A stretch of DNA of 64,000 nt from Xylanimonas ulmi. GTDB lineage: Bacteria > Actinomycetota > Actinomycetes > Actinomycetales > Cellulomonadaceae. A program made the translations under genes and the position numbers. Under the pieces are notes generated by a model that had not been told where the DNA came from, made no database searches, and saw only the letters and a program-made list of their open reading frames with translations. Of the stretch, positions 16,835 through 25,103 are shown one piece after another. The stretch spans positions 620,001 to 684,000 of the forward strand of contig NZ_SGWX01000001.1 in NCBI RefSeq assembly GCF_004216535.1, read 5' to 3'. Position 1 is the stretch's first letter. The number at the start of each line of letters is the position of its first letter.

Positions 16835-18463
16835 ATGCCAACGACGGCACCCCAGCTCGACAAGGCGGAGCGCAAGCGGCTCAGGACGTCGCACGCCCGC
16901 GACTACGGACCCGGCTTCATCGTCAAGCTCGTCCTCATGGCGGCGATCAACGCCCTCGGCGTCTTCGGTCTGCTCGCCACCTGGAACTCCGGCGCCATGG
17001 GCCTGTTCTGGGGTCTGCTCGCGCTGCTCGTCGCCGCCGACTATGTCTACTTCTCCAAGCGCGCGCTGCCGCTGAAGTACATCTACCCGGGGCTCGCCTT
17101 CCTGTTGGTCTTCCAGATCTTCGTGGTCGGCTACACGGTCTATGTGTCCTTCACCAACTACGGCGACGGCCACAACGGGACCAAGGAGCAGGCCGTCACC
17201 GCCCTGCTCGCCCAGAACGAGCGGCGCGTCGAGGGTTCGGCGGCCTATCCGATCGCCGTCGTCGAGCGTGACGGCGAGCTCGGCTTCGCCGTCGTCGCGC
17301 AGGACGTGTCGATCTGCGAGGGCGCCCAGCCCGGCGACGTGTGCGTCGGCACCTCCGAGGACCCCCTGGCGCGCGTCGACGACGCCACGCACGACGGCGG
17401 CGCCGTCACGTCGGTGCCCGGCTGGAGCGTCCTGACCTTCCAGCAGATCGTCACCGAGCACCAGGCCGAGGTGACCTCGCTGCGGGTGCCCGTCTCGGAC
17501 AACCCCGAGGACGGCTCGATCCGCACCACCGACGGCCGCAACGCCTTCGCCTTCAAGTCCTCCCTGGAGTGGGACGAGGACGCGGGCACCATGACCGACG
17601 TGACCACCGGCACAGTGTTCTCCGCCAACGACCGCGGTCTGTTCGAGGCTGAGGACGGCACGACGCTCAACGTCGGCTGGCGGGTCTCCGTCGGGTTCGA
17701 GAACTACATCACGGCGTTCACCGACGCGCGCTACTCGGGCCCGTTCGTGCGGATCCTGGTGTGGACGATCGCGTTCGCGTTCCTCTCGGTCGCCACGACG
17801 TTCCTGCTCGGCCTGTTCCTGGCGATCGTCTTCAACGACGCACGGCTCAAGGGCCGCAAGATCTACCGCACGCTCATGATCTTCCCGTACGCCATCCCGG
17901 GCTTCCTCGCGGCGCTGATCTGGTCGGGCATGCTCAACCGGTCCTTCGGCTTCATCAACCAGGTGTTGTTGGGCGGAGCCTCGATCGGATGGCTGACCGA
18001 CCCCTGGCTGGCGCGGCTCTCGGTGCTCGGAGTCAACCTGTGGCTCGGGTTCCCGTACATGTTCCTCATCTGCACCGGCGCGCTGCAGTCGCTGCCCGGT
18101 GATGTGATGGAGGCCGCGAAGGTCGACGGCGCCGGCAAGTGGCGCCAGTGGCGCTCGATCACCATGCCGCTGCTGCTGGTCTCGACCGCGCCGCTGCTGA
18201 TCAGCTCGTTCGCCTTCAACTTCAACAACTTCACGCTGATCTACATGCTCACACGCGGTGGGCCACGGTTCACCGACGTGTCGGTGCCGCTCGGCCACAC
18301 CGACATCCTCATCTCGATGGTCTACTCGGTCTCCGGCCTGGACGGCACCGCGCCACGCAACTTCGGCCTCGCGAGCGCCTTGTCGATCGTCGTGTTCATC
18401 ATCGTCGGCACGATCTCCGCGATCGGGTTCCGGCAGACGCGCAAGCTTGAGGAGGTCATGTGA
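16835..18463 (+). CDS. malF: maltose ABC permease, MalF type
   Basis: A 542-residue permease. Three hydrophobic N-terminal segments precede a large extracellular loop (about residues 105-285), like the P2 loop of enterobacterial MalF, which contacts the binding protein. The core follows: VRILVWTIAFAFLSVATTF, then the EAA loop EAAKVDGAGKWRQW, then the last helices. The terminal residues EEVM overlap the malG start. It pairs with MalG; no ATPase gene is nearby, so a shared MsiK/MalK-type ATPase encoded elsewhere must energise the transporter (inference). Confidence 0.92.
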   Translation: MPTTAPQLDKAERKRLRTSHARDYGPGFIVKLVLMAAINALGVFGLLATWNSGAMGLFWGLLALLVAADYVYFSKRALPLKYIYPGLAFLLVFQIFVVGYTVYVSFTNYGDGHNGTKEQAVTALLAQNERRVEGSAAYPIAVVERDGELGFAVVAQDVSICEGAQPGDVCVGTSEDPLARVDDATHDGGAVTSVPGWSVLTFQQIVTEHQAEVTSLRVPVSDNPEDGSIRTTDGRNAFAFKSSLEWDEDAGTMTDVTTGTVFSANDRGLFEAEDGTTLNVGWRVSVGFENYITAFTDARYSGPFVRILVWTIAFAFLSVATTFLLGLFLAIVFNDARLKGRKIYRTLMIFPYAIPGFLAALIWSGMLNRSFGFINQVLLGGASIGWLTDPWLARLSVLGVNLWLGFPYMFLICTGALQSLPGDVMEAAKVDGAGKWRQWRSITMPLLLVSTAPLLISSFAFNFNNFTLIYMLTRGGPRFTDVSVPLGHTDILISMVYSVSGLDGTAPRNFGLASALSIVVFIIVGTISAIGFRQTRKLEEVM

Positions 18464-19374
18464 TGACCACACAGGTCACGACGCAGGGCGTCACCGCCCC
18501 GCCGCCCCAGGAGCTGCGCTCCCGGATGAGGCCGGGCCGCTGGGCCCGCGAGCTGGGCTGGCGCCACCTGGTCGGCGTCATCGCGGTCGTCTACGCGATG
18601 TTCCCGATCGTGTTCATCTTCTCCGCCTCGCTCTCCGAGCGCGGCACCATGACCGGGTCGAACCAGCTCTTCCGCACGATCAGCACGCACAACTTCGTCG
18701 CGCTGGCCGACACGCGGTTCTGGTCGTGGTTCGGCAACACGCTGATCGTCTCGATCACGACGGCGGTCGGCACGGTGCTCATGGGCGCCGCGGCCTCCTA
18801 TGCGTTCTCGCGGTTCCGGTTCAAGGGCCGCCGCACGAGCCTCACGGCGCTGCTGGTCATCCAGATGTTCCCGCAGATGCTCGCGTTCGTGGCCGTGTTC
18901 CTGCTGGTCATGACCCTCGGCAACGTGTTCCCAGTTCTCGGGCTCAACAGCAAGCTCGCGCTGATCTGCGTGTACCTGGGCGGCGCGCTGGGCGTCAACA
19001 CGTTCCTCATGTACGGGTTCTTCAACACGATCCCGATCGAGCTCGACGAGGCCGCGAAGATCGACGGCGCCACGCACTCGCAGATCTACTGGACCATCGT
19101 GCTGCGCCTGGTCGCGCCGATCCTGGCCGTCGTGGGCCTGCTGAGCTTCATCGCCTCGTTCGGTGAGTTCATCCTGGCGCGCATCATCCTGCAGTCGCAG
19201 GGCAACTGGACACTCGCGGTCGGCCTGTTCGGCTGGGTGTCCGACCAGCTCAACGCCAACTGGGGCCTGTTCGCGGCCGGCGCCGTGGTCGCGGCGCTGC
19301 CCGTCCTGGTGCTGTTCCTGATCCTGCAGAAGTACATCGTCGGCGGCCTCACCGCTGGGTCGGTCAAGGGATGA
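18463..19374 (+). CDS. malG: maltose ABC permease, MalG type
   Basis: A 303-residue inner-membrane permease with six transmembrane segments. It carries the EAA loop DEAAKIDGATHSQIYWTIVLRL and ends in GGLTAGSVKG, the classic MalG C-terminus. GGAGG at 18451-18455 is 7 nt from the ATG at 18463, which shares its A with the malF stop (TGATG). The GTG at 18460 is too close to the ribosome binding site. The substrate is maltose/maltodextrin by homology and context. Confidence 0.92.
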   Translation: MTTQVTTQGVTAPPPQELRSRMRPGRWARELGWRHLVGVIAVVYAMFPIVFIFSASLSERGTMTGSNQLFRTISTHNFVALADTRFWSWFGNTLIVSITTAVGTVLMGAAASYAFSRFRFKGRRTSLTALLVIQMFPQMLAFVAVFLLVMTLGNVFPVLGLNSKLALICVYLGGALGVNTFLMYGFFNTIPIELDEAAKIDGATHSQIYWTIVLRLVAPILAVVGLLSFIASFGEFILARIILQSQGNWTLAVGLFGWVSDQLNANWGLFAAGAVVAALPVLVLFLILQKYIVGGLTAGSVKG

Positions 19375-21266
19375 GCCTGCTCGACCAGCCGCACCACGAC
19401 GGCTCGGCCGGCTATGTGCCGGCCGGGCCCGTCGCGGTCGGCGACCGCGTCCCGGTGCGCGTGCGCGTCCCGCACGCCTCCGCGGTCCGCGGCGTGTGGC
19501 TGCGCACCGTGCGCGACGGCGAGCCACGCGTCGCACCCGCCCGCCTCGACCACTCGGGCGAGCACGAGGACACCTACGTCGCCGACGTCGTCGTGCACAA
19601 CCAGCCGACGCCCTACCGGTTCCTGCTCGACGCGCCCGACGCGCCCGCCGGGTACCGGTGGCTCAACGCGGCGGGCACACAGGACCACGACGTCCCGGAC
19701 ACGGGCGACTTCCGGCTCACGACGGCGCCGCCCGCCCCGGCCTGGCTCGGCGCGGGCGCCGTCTACCAGGTGTTCCCCGACCGGTTCGCGCGCTCGGCGC
19801 GCGCCGACGGGCGCGAGACGCCGGACTGGGCCGTGCCGACGGCGTGGGACACCGAGCCCGCGCCGCACGCCCCGCTCACGGCGCGGCAGCTGTACGGCGG
19901 CGACCTCGACGGCGTCGCCGAGCACCTCGACCACCTTCAGGATCTGGGCGTCACGACGCTCTACCTGACCCCGATCTTCCCTGGCCGCTCGAACCACCGG
20001 TACGACGCCTCGACGTTCGACGCCGTCGACCCGGTGCTGGGCGGTGACGCGGCGCTCGCGCGCCTGTCGGCCGCGGCGCACGCGCGCGGGCTGCGCGTCA
20101 TGGGCGACGTCACCACCAACCACACGGGCGCGGGCCACGACTGGTTCACACGCGCAGCGACGGACCCGGGCTCGCCCGAGCACGACATGTTCCTGTGGGC
20201 CGGGTCGGGCGACGTGCCCGCCGTCGGCGCCGACATCGACCCGCACCCGCCGGCCTACGTGTCCTGGCTGGGCCACCGGTCGCTGCCCAAGCTCGACTGG
20301 TCGAGCCACGAGGTGTGGCGCCGCATGGTCGACGCCGACGACTCGGTCATCGCGCGATGGCTCCAAGCGCCGTACGACCTGGACGGCTGGCGCGTCGACG
20401 TCGCGAACATGACGGGCCGCTACGCCACCGCCGACCGCACGCACGAGGTGGCGCGGCGCCTGCGCGAGCGCATCACCGGCCTGCGGGCCGACGGGGCGCT
20501 GATCGCCGAGCACTTCCACGACTACACGGGCGACCTACCGGGCGACGGCTGGCACGCCTCGATGAACTACTCCGGGTTCTCCCGCCCCGTGTGGGGCTGG
20601 CTCGCCGACCCGCAGGCCGGTTACGACCAGTTCGGCCTGCCCGTGCCCTACGGGCGCGGCCCGGGCCGCGGCATGGTCGCGGCCATGCGCGACTTCGCCT
20701 CGCGTGTGCCGTGGCAGGTCGCCGCCGCGCAGTGGAACATCCTCGGCTCGCACGACACCCCGCGCGTGCGCACGCTGCTCGGCTCGGCGGCGACCGTCGA
20801 GGTCGCCGCGACGATGCTGTTCGCCTACCCGGGCACGCCCATGCTGTTCGCGGGCGACGAGACCGGCGCCGTCGGCTCCAACGGCGAGCACGCGCGCACC
20901 ACCATGGCGTGGGACCAGGCCGCCACGGGCGGCCCGCGTTGGGACCTGGGGACCTACCAGGTCTTCCGCACGCTGGCGCGCCTGCGCCGCGACAGCGCCG
21001 CACTGCGTGACGGCGGCCTGCGCTGGGCCGTGGTCGACGACGACGCCGTCGCCTTCCTGCGCGAGTCGGCGCACGAGCGCCTGCTCGTGGTCGTCGCCCG
21101 CGGTCCGTGGGCCGGGGCCACGCTGCCGCCGTCCGTGCTGGGGCAACAGGCGCCCGAGCTGGTCTACGGCGGCTCGCTCGTCGGCACGCCGTCGCTCACC
21201 GTCGGGTCCGACGGCGTCCGGATCGGCGGCGACGGTCCGGCCGTGGGCGTGTGGCGCCTGGCCTGA
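19371..21266 (+). CDS. cyclomaltodextrinase/neopullulanase-like GH13
   Basis: A 631-residue intracellular amylase. An N-terminal beta-sandwich (~1-120, with VPVRVRVPHASAVRGVWLR) resembles CBM34/CBM48-type modules. The barrel follows: GAVYQVFPDRF, TLYLTPIFPGRSNHRYDA, DVTTNHTGAGHDWF (region I), DGWRVDVAN (nucleophile, region II), ALIAEHFHD (acid/base, region III) and LGSHDTPR (region IV). There is no signal peptide. It is coupled to malG through ATGA, making it the last gene of the malEFG operon. It would process imported (cyclo)maltodextrins together with the alpha-glucosidase on the other strand. Confidence 0.9.
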   Translation: MSLLDQPHHDGSAGYVPAGPVAVGDRVPVRVRVPHASAVRGVWLRTVRDGEPRVAPARLDHSGEHEDTYVADVVVHNQPTPYRFLLDAPDAPAGYRWLNAAGTQDHDVPDTGDFRLTTAPPAPAWLGAGAVYQVFPDRFARSARADGRETPDWAVPTAWDTEPAPHAPLTARQLYGGDLDGVAEHLDHLQDLGVTTLYLTPIFPGRSNHRYDASTFDAVDPVLGGDAALARLSAAAHARGLRVMGDVTTNHTGAGHDWFTRAATDPGSPEHDMFLWAGSGDVPAVGADIDPHPPAYVSWLGHRSLPKLDWSSHEVWRRMVDADDSVIARWLQAPYDLDGWRVDVANMTGRYATADRTHEVARRLRERITGLRADGALIAEHFHDYTGDLPGDGWHASMNYSGFSRPVWGWLADPQAGYDQFGLPVPYGRGPGRGMVAAMRDFASRVPWQVAAAQWNILGSHDTPRVRTLLGSAATVEVAATMLFAYPGTPMLFAGDETGAVGSNGEHARTTMAWDQAATGGPRWDLGTYQVFRTLARLRRDSAALRDGGLRWAVVDDDAVAFLRESAHERLLVVVARGPWAGATLPPSVLGQQAPELVYGGSLVGTPSLTVGSDGVRIGGDGPAVGVWRLA

Positions 21267-21273
21267 CCGAGGC

Positions 21274-23592
21274 TCACTCCGTCTCGGGCGACTCCGGGGC
21301 CGGCTGCGGCGTCGGCGCGGGAGCCGCAGGCGCGGGCTCCTCGGGCGCCGCAGGCGGCGCGGGCTCCTCGGGGGCGGGTGTCGCCGGCGCCACGGGAGCC
21401 GGGGGCGGCGCCTGGACGACACGCGGCGTGCCCACCATCGCCGGATCCGGCGCGGGGAACGTGAGCAGGGGCTCGTCGGCCAGCGCCCGGTCCATGAAGG
21501 ACTGCCACATGGGCGCGGCGATCGTCGAGCCGAAGAGCGTGCGGATGAAGCGCCCGTTGACCGTGATGTTGAAGTTGGTCGTCTCACCCGAGGCCTCGCC
21601 GACCCACGCGGCCGTCGCGAGCTGCGGGGTGTAGCCGACGAACCAGGTCTGCGACGAGCCCTGCGTCGTGCCGGTCTTGCCGGCCGAGACGCGTCCGCCC
21701 GCCAGGCGGCTGTTGCGGCCGGTGCCGTCGGTCATGACGTGCTCCAGGGCGTAGGTGACGGTCGCAGCCACCTCGGGCTCCAGCGCGTCGGGGTCGCACC
21801 GCGGCGCCGGGACCGGCAGGTCCGCGCCGTCGGGGCCGACCACCCGGGTGATCGCGATGGGCTCGCAGAAGACGCCGCCCGAGGCGAGCGTCGCGTAGGC
21901 CGCCGCGAGCTGGAGGGGAGAGGTCGTCTGCGTGCCCATGATCATGGCCGGGGTGATCTCGATGTCCGCCGGCGTGGGGTCGAACAGCGTGACCGGCCCT
22001 TGGGGACCAGGCCGCGTCGTGGGGCGAAAGCCCATGTCCCACATCGTGTCGCGCAGCCCGCAAAGGTCGATCTCGGTCGACATCGTCGCGAACGCGGTGT
22101 TGACCGAGGCGTAGATCCCGCGCAGCACCGAGATGTTGCCGTGCGCGCGCCCCTCCGCGTTCCCGGGCCCCCACGGCGCCCCACCGAACTGCGCGCACGA
22201 GGCCGTCCACGCGCTCTGCGGGCGGCGCACCTGGGTGGCGTTGACGGTGTCGTGCAGCGTGCCGCCCTGCCGCAGCCACTCGGCGAGCTGGAACGGCTTG
22301 AACGTCGAGCCCGGCTGGAACCCGCGGGAGGATCCGTGCGCGGGACCGGCGGAGAAGTTCACCGCGGTGGTCCCGGGCGCGGGGTCGAGCGCGGCGTCGA
22401 ACGGGGTGTTCTGCGCCATCGCGCGGATCTTGCCCGTGCCCGGCTCGACGGAGACGATCGCCGCCTCAAGCCCTGCGGAGTTGCCCGTGGGCACGTGCGC
22501 GACGACCTCCTCGACGGCGGCCGCCTGCATGTCCATGTCGAGGGTCGTGGTGATCCGCAGCCCGCCGCGGTGCAGCAGGTCGAGGCGGTCGGCCTGAGTC
22601 TCGCCGAACTCCGGGCTGTTGCGGATCGTCGCGACGACGAAGTCGCAGAAGAACGCCGCGCCGCCCGCCGCCTGGCAGCCCACCGGCACCGGCGTCACGT
22701 CGAGAGTGTCCTCGATCGGCGTCATGCGGGCCTCGTCGTGCTCCTCGTCGGTGAGGAAGCCCTGGGCCCACATGCGGTTGAGCACCAGGTTGCGGCGCTG
22801 CTCCGACAGGCGCGGGTTGACCGTCGGGTCGAACCGGCTCGGGGCGTTGGTGATGCCCGCGATCGTCGCGGCCTGGACGGGCGTGAGCTCGTACGCGGTG
22901 GTGTTGAAGAAGAACCGCGCGGCGGTCTCGACGCCGAAGATGCTGCGGCGCCCGAACTGCGCGATGTTGAGGTACCCCTCAAGGATCTCCTCCTTGGACA
23001 GGGTGTTCTCCAGCTCGATGGCCAGCCGCGCCTCGCGCGCCTTGCGCGCCATGCTCTGGTCGCGGGCCGCGTCGACGCCCTCGCGGTCGCCGGCCTGATA
23101 GGCGACGTCGATGAGCACGTTCTTGACGTACTGCTGCGTGATGGTCGACCCGCCCTGCGTGGGTCGGCCGAGCGTGTTGTTGACCGCGGCGCGCAGCAGC
23201 GCGCGCGTGTCGACCCCGTTGTGCTCGAAGAACCGCTCGTCCTCGATCGCGACGACCGCGTTGCGCATATGCGGGGAGATCTCCTCCAGCGGCACCACGA
23301 TGCGGTTCTGGGCGAAGAACGTCGCCAGATGCCGCCCGTCGGCCGCGTACACCGTCGACGCCTGCGCCAACGGCGTGCGCTCCAGCACCGTGGGCATCTC
23401 GTCGAAGATCTCGCGCGACGTGTGGGTCACGGTCCTCAGCGCGTGCGCGGCGGGCAGCATGAGGCCCGCGGTGAGCACGCCACCGGTTCCGGCCAGGAGC
23501 AGCAGGGCCAGCAGGAGCGCGATGAGTTGGGTGGCGGACATGCGACGCGTGAGTCGCCGCGGCGCGGGGGCGTCGGACGGCTGAGGGGGCAT
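21274..23592 (-). CDS. class A penicillin-binding protein (PBP1-type)
   Basis: A 772-residue bifunctional peptidoglycan synthase. A short cytosolic N-terminus precedes a transmembrane helix (~20-45). The glycosyltransferase domain (family 51) has EDERFFEHNGVD, GGSTITQQYVKN and the later KEEILEGYLN. The transpeptidase domain has GSTFKPF (active-site Ser and Lys), SVNTAF (SxN) and KTGTT. The C-terminal ~60 residues are a Pro/Ala/Glu-rich tail. The ATG at 23592 has TAGCGT 6 nt upstream, suggesting a leaderless mRNA. Its stop is only 7 nt from the convergent GH13 stop. Confidence 0.93.
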   Translation of the reverse strand: MPPQPSDAPAPRRLTRRMSATQLIALLLALLLLAGTGGVLTAGLMLPAAHALRTVTHTSREIFDEMPTVLERTPLAQASTVYAADGRHLATFFAQNRIVVPLEEISPHMRNAVVAIEDERFFEHNGVDTRALLRAAVNNTLGRPTQGGSTITQQYVKNVLIDVAYQAGDREGVDAARDQSMARKAREARLAIELENTLSKEEILEGYLNIAQFGRRSIFGVETAARFFFNTTAYELTPVQAATIAGITNAPSRFDPTVNPRLSEQRRNLVLNRMWAQGFLTDEEHDEARMTPIEDTLDVTPVPVGCQAAGGAAFFCDFVVATIRNSPEFGETQADRLDLLHRGGLRITTTLDMDMQAAAVEEVVAHVPTGNSAGLEAAIVSVEPGTGKIRAMAQNTPFDAALDPAPGTTAVNFSAGPAHGSSRGFQPGSTFKPFQLAEWLRQGGTLHDTVNATQVRRPQSAWTASCAQFGGAPWGPGNAEGRAHGNISVLRGIYASVNTAFATMSTEIDLCGLRDTMWDMGFRPTTRPGPQGPVTLFDPTPADIEITPAMIMGTQTTSPLQLAAAYATLASGGVFCEPIAITRVVGPDGADLPVPAPRCDPDALEPEVAATVTYALEHVMTDGTGRNSRLAGGRVSAGKTGTTQGSSQTWFVGYTPQLATAAWVGEASGETTNFNITVNGRFIRTLFGSTIAAPMWQSFMDRALADEPLLTFPAPDPAMVGTPRVVQAPPPAPVAPATPAPEEPAPPAAPEEPAPAAPAPTPQPAPESPETE

Positions 23593-23598
23593 GCGGCC

Positions 23599-23604
23599 AC
23601 GCTA
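23599..23604 (-). promoter_or_regulatory. -10 element, leaderless start of the class A PBP gene
   Basis: TAGCGT (minus strand) ends 6 nt before the ATG at 23592; no ribosome binding site is seen. Confidence 0.6.
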
Positions 23605-23722
23605 GGAGGACGACGAGGCCCGCAGCGCCGTCGGACGCGAATCGAGGCCGCCCCTGGCCGATCGGCGTCGCGACCAGCGCCCACGGCTCGCCCGGGCGGC
23701 GCGGCGTGTCGCGCGACGCCCG

Positions 23723-23728
23723 TAGCAT
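23723..23728 (+). promoter_or_regulatory. -10 element, leaderless start of dgt
   Basis: TAGCAT ends 6 nt before the GTG at 23735 and supports that GTG over the in-frame TTG at 23729. Confidence 0.6.
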
Positions 23729-23734
23729 TTGGGC

Positions 23735-25045
23735 GTGCAGACCTTCGAGCAGGGCGCCTTCGACCCCGACGTCGTCGGTGGCGTGCCGCGGCCCGCCGAG
23801 GGGGAGGAGGGCACACCGTCCTACGGCGACGCCGACGTCGAGCGCTACGTCAAGGAGCCGCCCAAGCAGAAGTCACGCACCCCGTTCGAGCGCGACCGGG
23901 CGCGCGTGGTGCACTCCTCGGCCATGCGCCGCCTGGGCGCCAAGACGCAGGTGCTCACCCCCGGCACCGACGACTTCGTGCGCACCCGCCTGACGCACTC
24001 GCTCGAGGTCGCCCAGATCGGGCGCGAGATGGGCCGCGCGCTGGGCTGCGACCCCGACCTCGTGGACACCGCGTGCCTCACCCACGACCTGGGGCACCCG
24101 CCGTTCGGGCACAACGGCGAGCGGGCGCTGGCGGAGGTGGCCGCCGACATCGGCGGGTTCGAGGGCAACGCCCAGACGTTGCGCCTGCTCGCGCGCCTGG
24201 AGCCCAAGGTCGACGGCGCCGGGCTCAACCTCACGCGCGCCTCGCTCGACGCGTCGGTCAAATACCCGTGGGCGCTCGGCGAGGGGCCGCGGCGCCCCGA
24301 CGGCAGCACCACGCCCAAGTTCGGCGTCTACCCCGACGACGCGCCCGTGTTCGCCTGGCTGCGGCAGGGCGCCCCGGCCGGAGTCCGCTCGATCGAGGCC
24401 CAGGTCATGGACCTGGCCGACGACATCGCCTACTCGGTGCACGACGTCGAGGACGCCGTCGTCGGCGGGCGCCTGGACCTGGCCGTGCTCGATTCGGCCG
24501 ACGAGCGGGCGCGGGTCGTCGCGGCCGTGCAGTCCTGGTACGGCGCCTGGCACACGGCCGACGCCGTCGAGGCGGCGCTGACCCGACTGCGCGAGTCGGA
24601 GCTGCTGGTCTCGGGCTTCGACGGGTCGCGGCGTGACCTGGCCCGGCTCAAGGACCTCACGAGCTCGCTCATCGGGCGGTTCAGCGGCGCGGCCCAGGCC
24701 GCGACGCGCGCCGAGTACGGGCCCGGCCCGCACACCCGGTACGGCGCGCGCCTCATCGTCCCGGACGAGACCGCGCTGGAGATCCTCGCGCTCAAGGGCG
24801 TCGCGGTCGCCTACGTCATGGCGCCGCGCGAGCGCGAGCCGGTCTATCTGGCCCAGCGCGAGATCGTCGCCGACCTGGTCGAGGTGCTCTTCGAGCGCGC
24901 GCCCGTCGCGCTCGAGGCGCCGTTCGCGGCCGACTGGCGGGCCGCGGGCGACGACGCCGCCCGGCTGCGCGTCGTCGTCGACCAGGTCGCCTCGCTCACC
25001 GACGTGTCGGCCACGCAGTGGCATGCGCGGATCGTGGGACGCTGA
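23735..25045 (+). CDS. dgt: dGTPase (deoxyguanosinetriphosphate triphosphohydrolase)
   Basis: A 436-residue HD-domain enzyme hydrolysing dGTP to deoxyguanosine and triphosphate. It shows RRLGAKTQV, the metal-binding HD set TRLTHSLEVAQIGRE, LTHDLGHPPFGHNGE, and later MDLADDIAYSVHDVED. The position next to dnaG is common in actinobacteria. The start is GTG at 23735, set by the -10 hexamer; the protein then begins MQTFEQGAF. It is divergent from the PBP gene. Confidence 0.92.
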   Translation: MQTFEQGAFDPDVVGGVPRPAEGEEGTPSYGDADVERYVKEPPKQKSRTPFERDRARVVHSSAMRRLGAKTQVLTPGTDDFVRTRLTHSLEVAQIGREMGRALGCDPDLVDTACLTHDLGHPPFGHNGERALAEVAADIGGFEGNAQTLRLLARLEPKVDGAGLNLTRASLDASVKYPWALGEGPRRPDGSTTPKFGVYPDDAPVFAWLRQGAPAGVRSIEAQVMDLADDIAYSVHDVEDAVVGGRLDLAVLDSADERARVVAAVQSWYGAWHTADAVEAALTRLRESELLVSGFDGSRRDLARLKDLTSSLIGRFSGAAQAATRAEYGPGPHTRYGARLIVPDETALEILALKGVAVAYVMAPREREPVYLAQREIVADLVEVLFERAPVALEAPFAADWRAAGDDAARLRVVVDQVASLTDVSATQWHARIVGR

Positions 25046-25091
25046 CCGCGCGAGGGAGTGCGGACGCGGCCGTTCGCCCCGGGGTGAGCCC

Positions 25092-25097
25092 TAGACT
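25092..25097 (+). promoter_or_regulatory. -10 element, leaderless start of dnaG
   Basis: TAGACT ends 6 nt before the GTG at 25104. The 58-nt gap after dgt otherwise shows no ribosome binding site. Confidence 0.6.
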
Positions 25098-25103
25098 CAG
25101 GGG

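Noticed and set aside
14221-16875. An 884-codon version of the LacI regulator extending across malE
   Set aside because: The HTH begins just after the GTG at 15312, which has a perfect AGGAGGT; upstream residues are antisense to malE.
20704-24636. A 1310-codon plus-strand open frame across the GH13, PBP and dgt genes
   Set aside because: Low-complexity Arg/Pro/Ala protein overlapping three confident genes in other frames; it is a GC-driven shadow.
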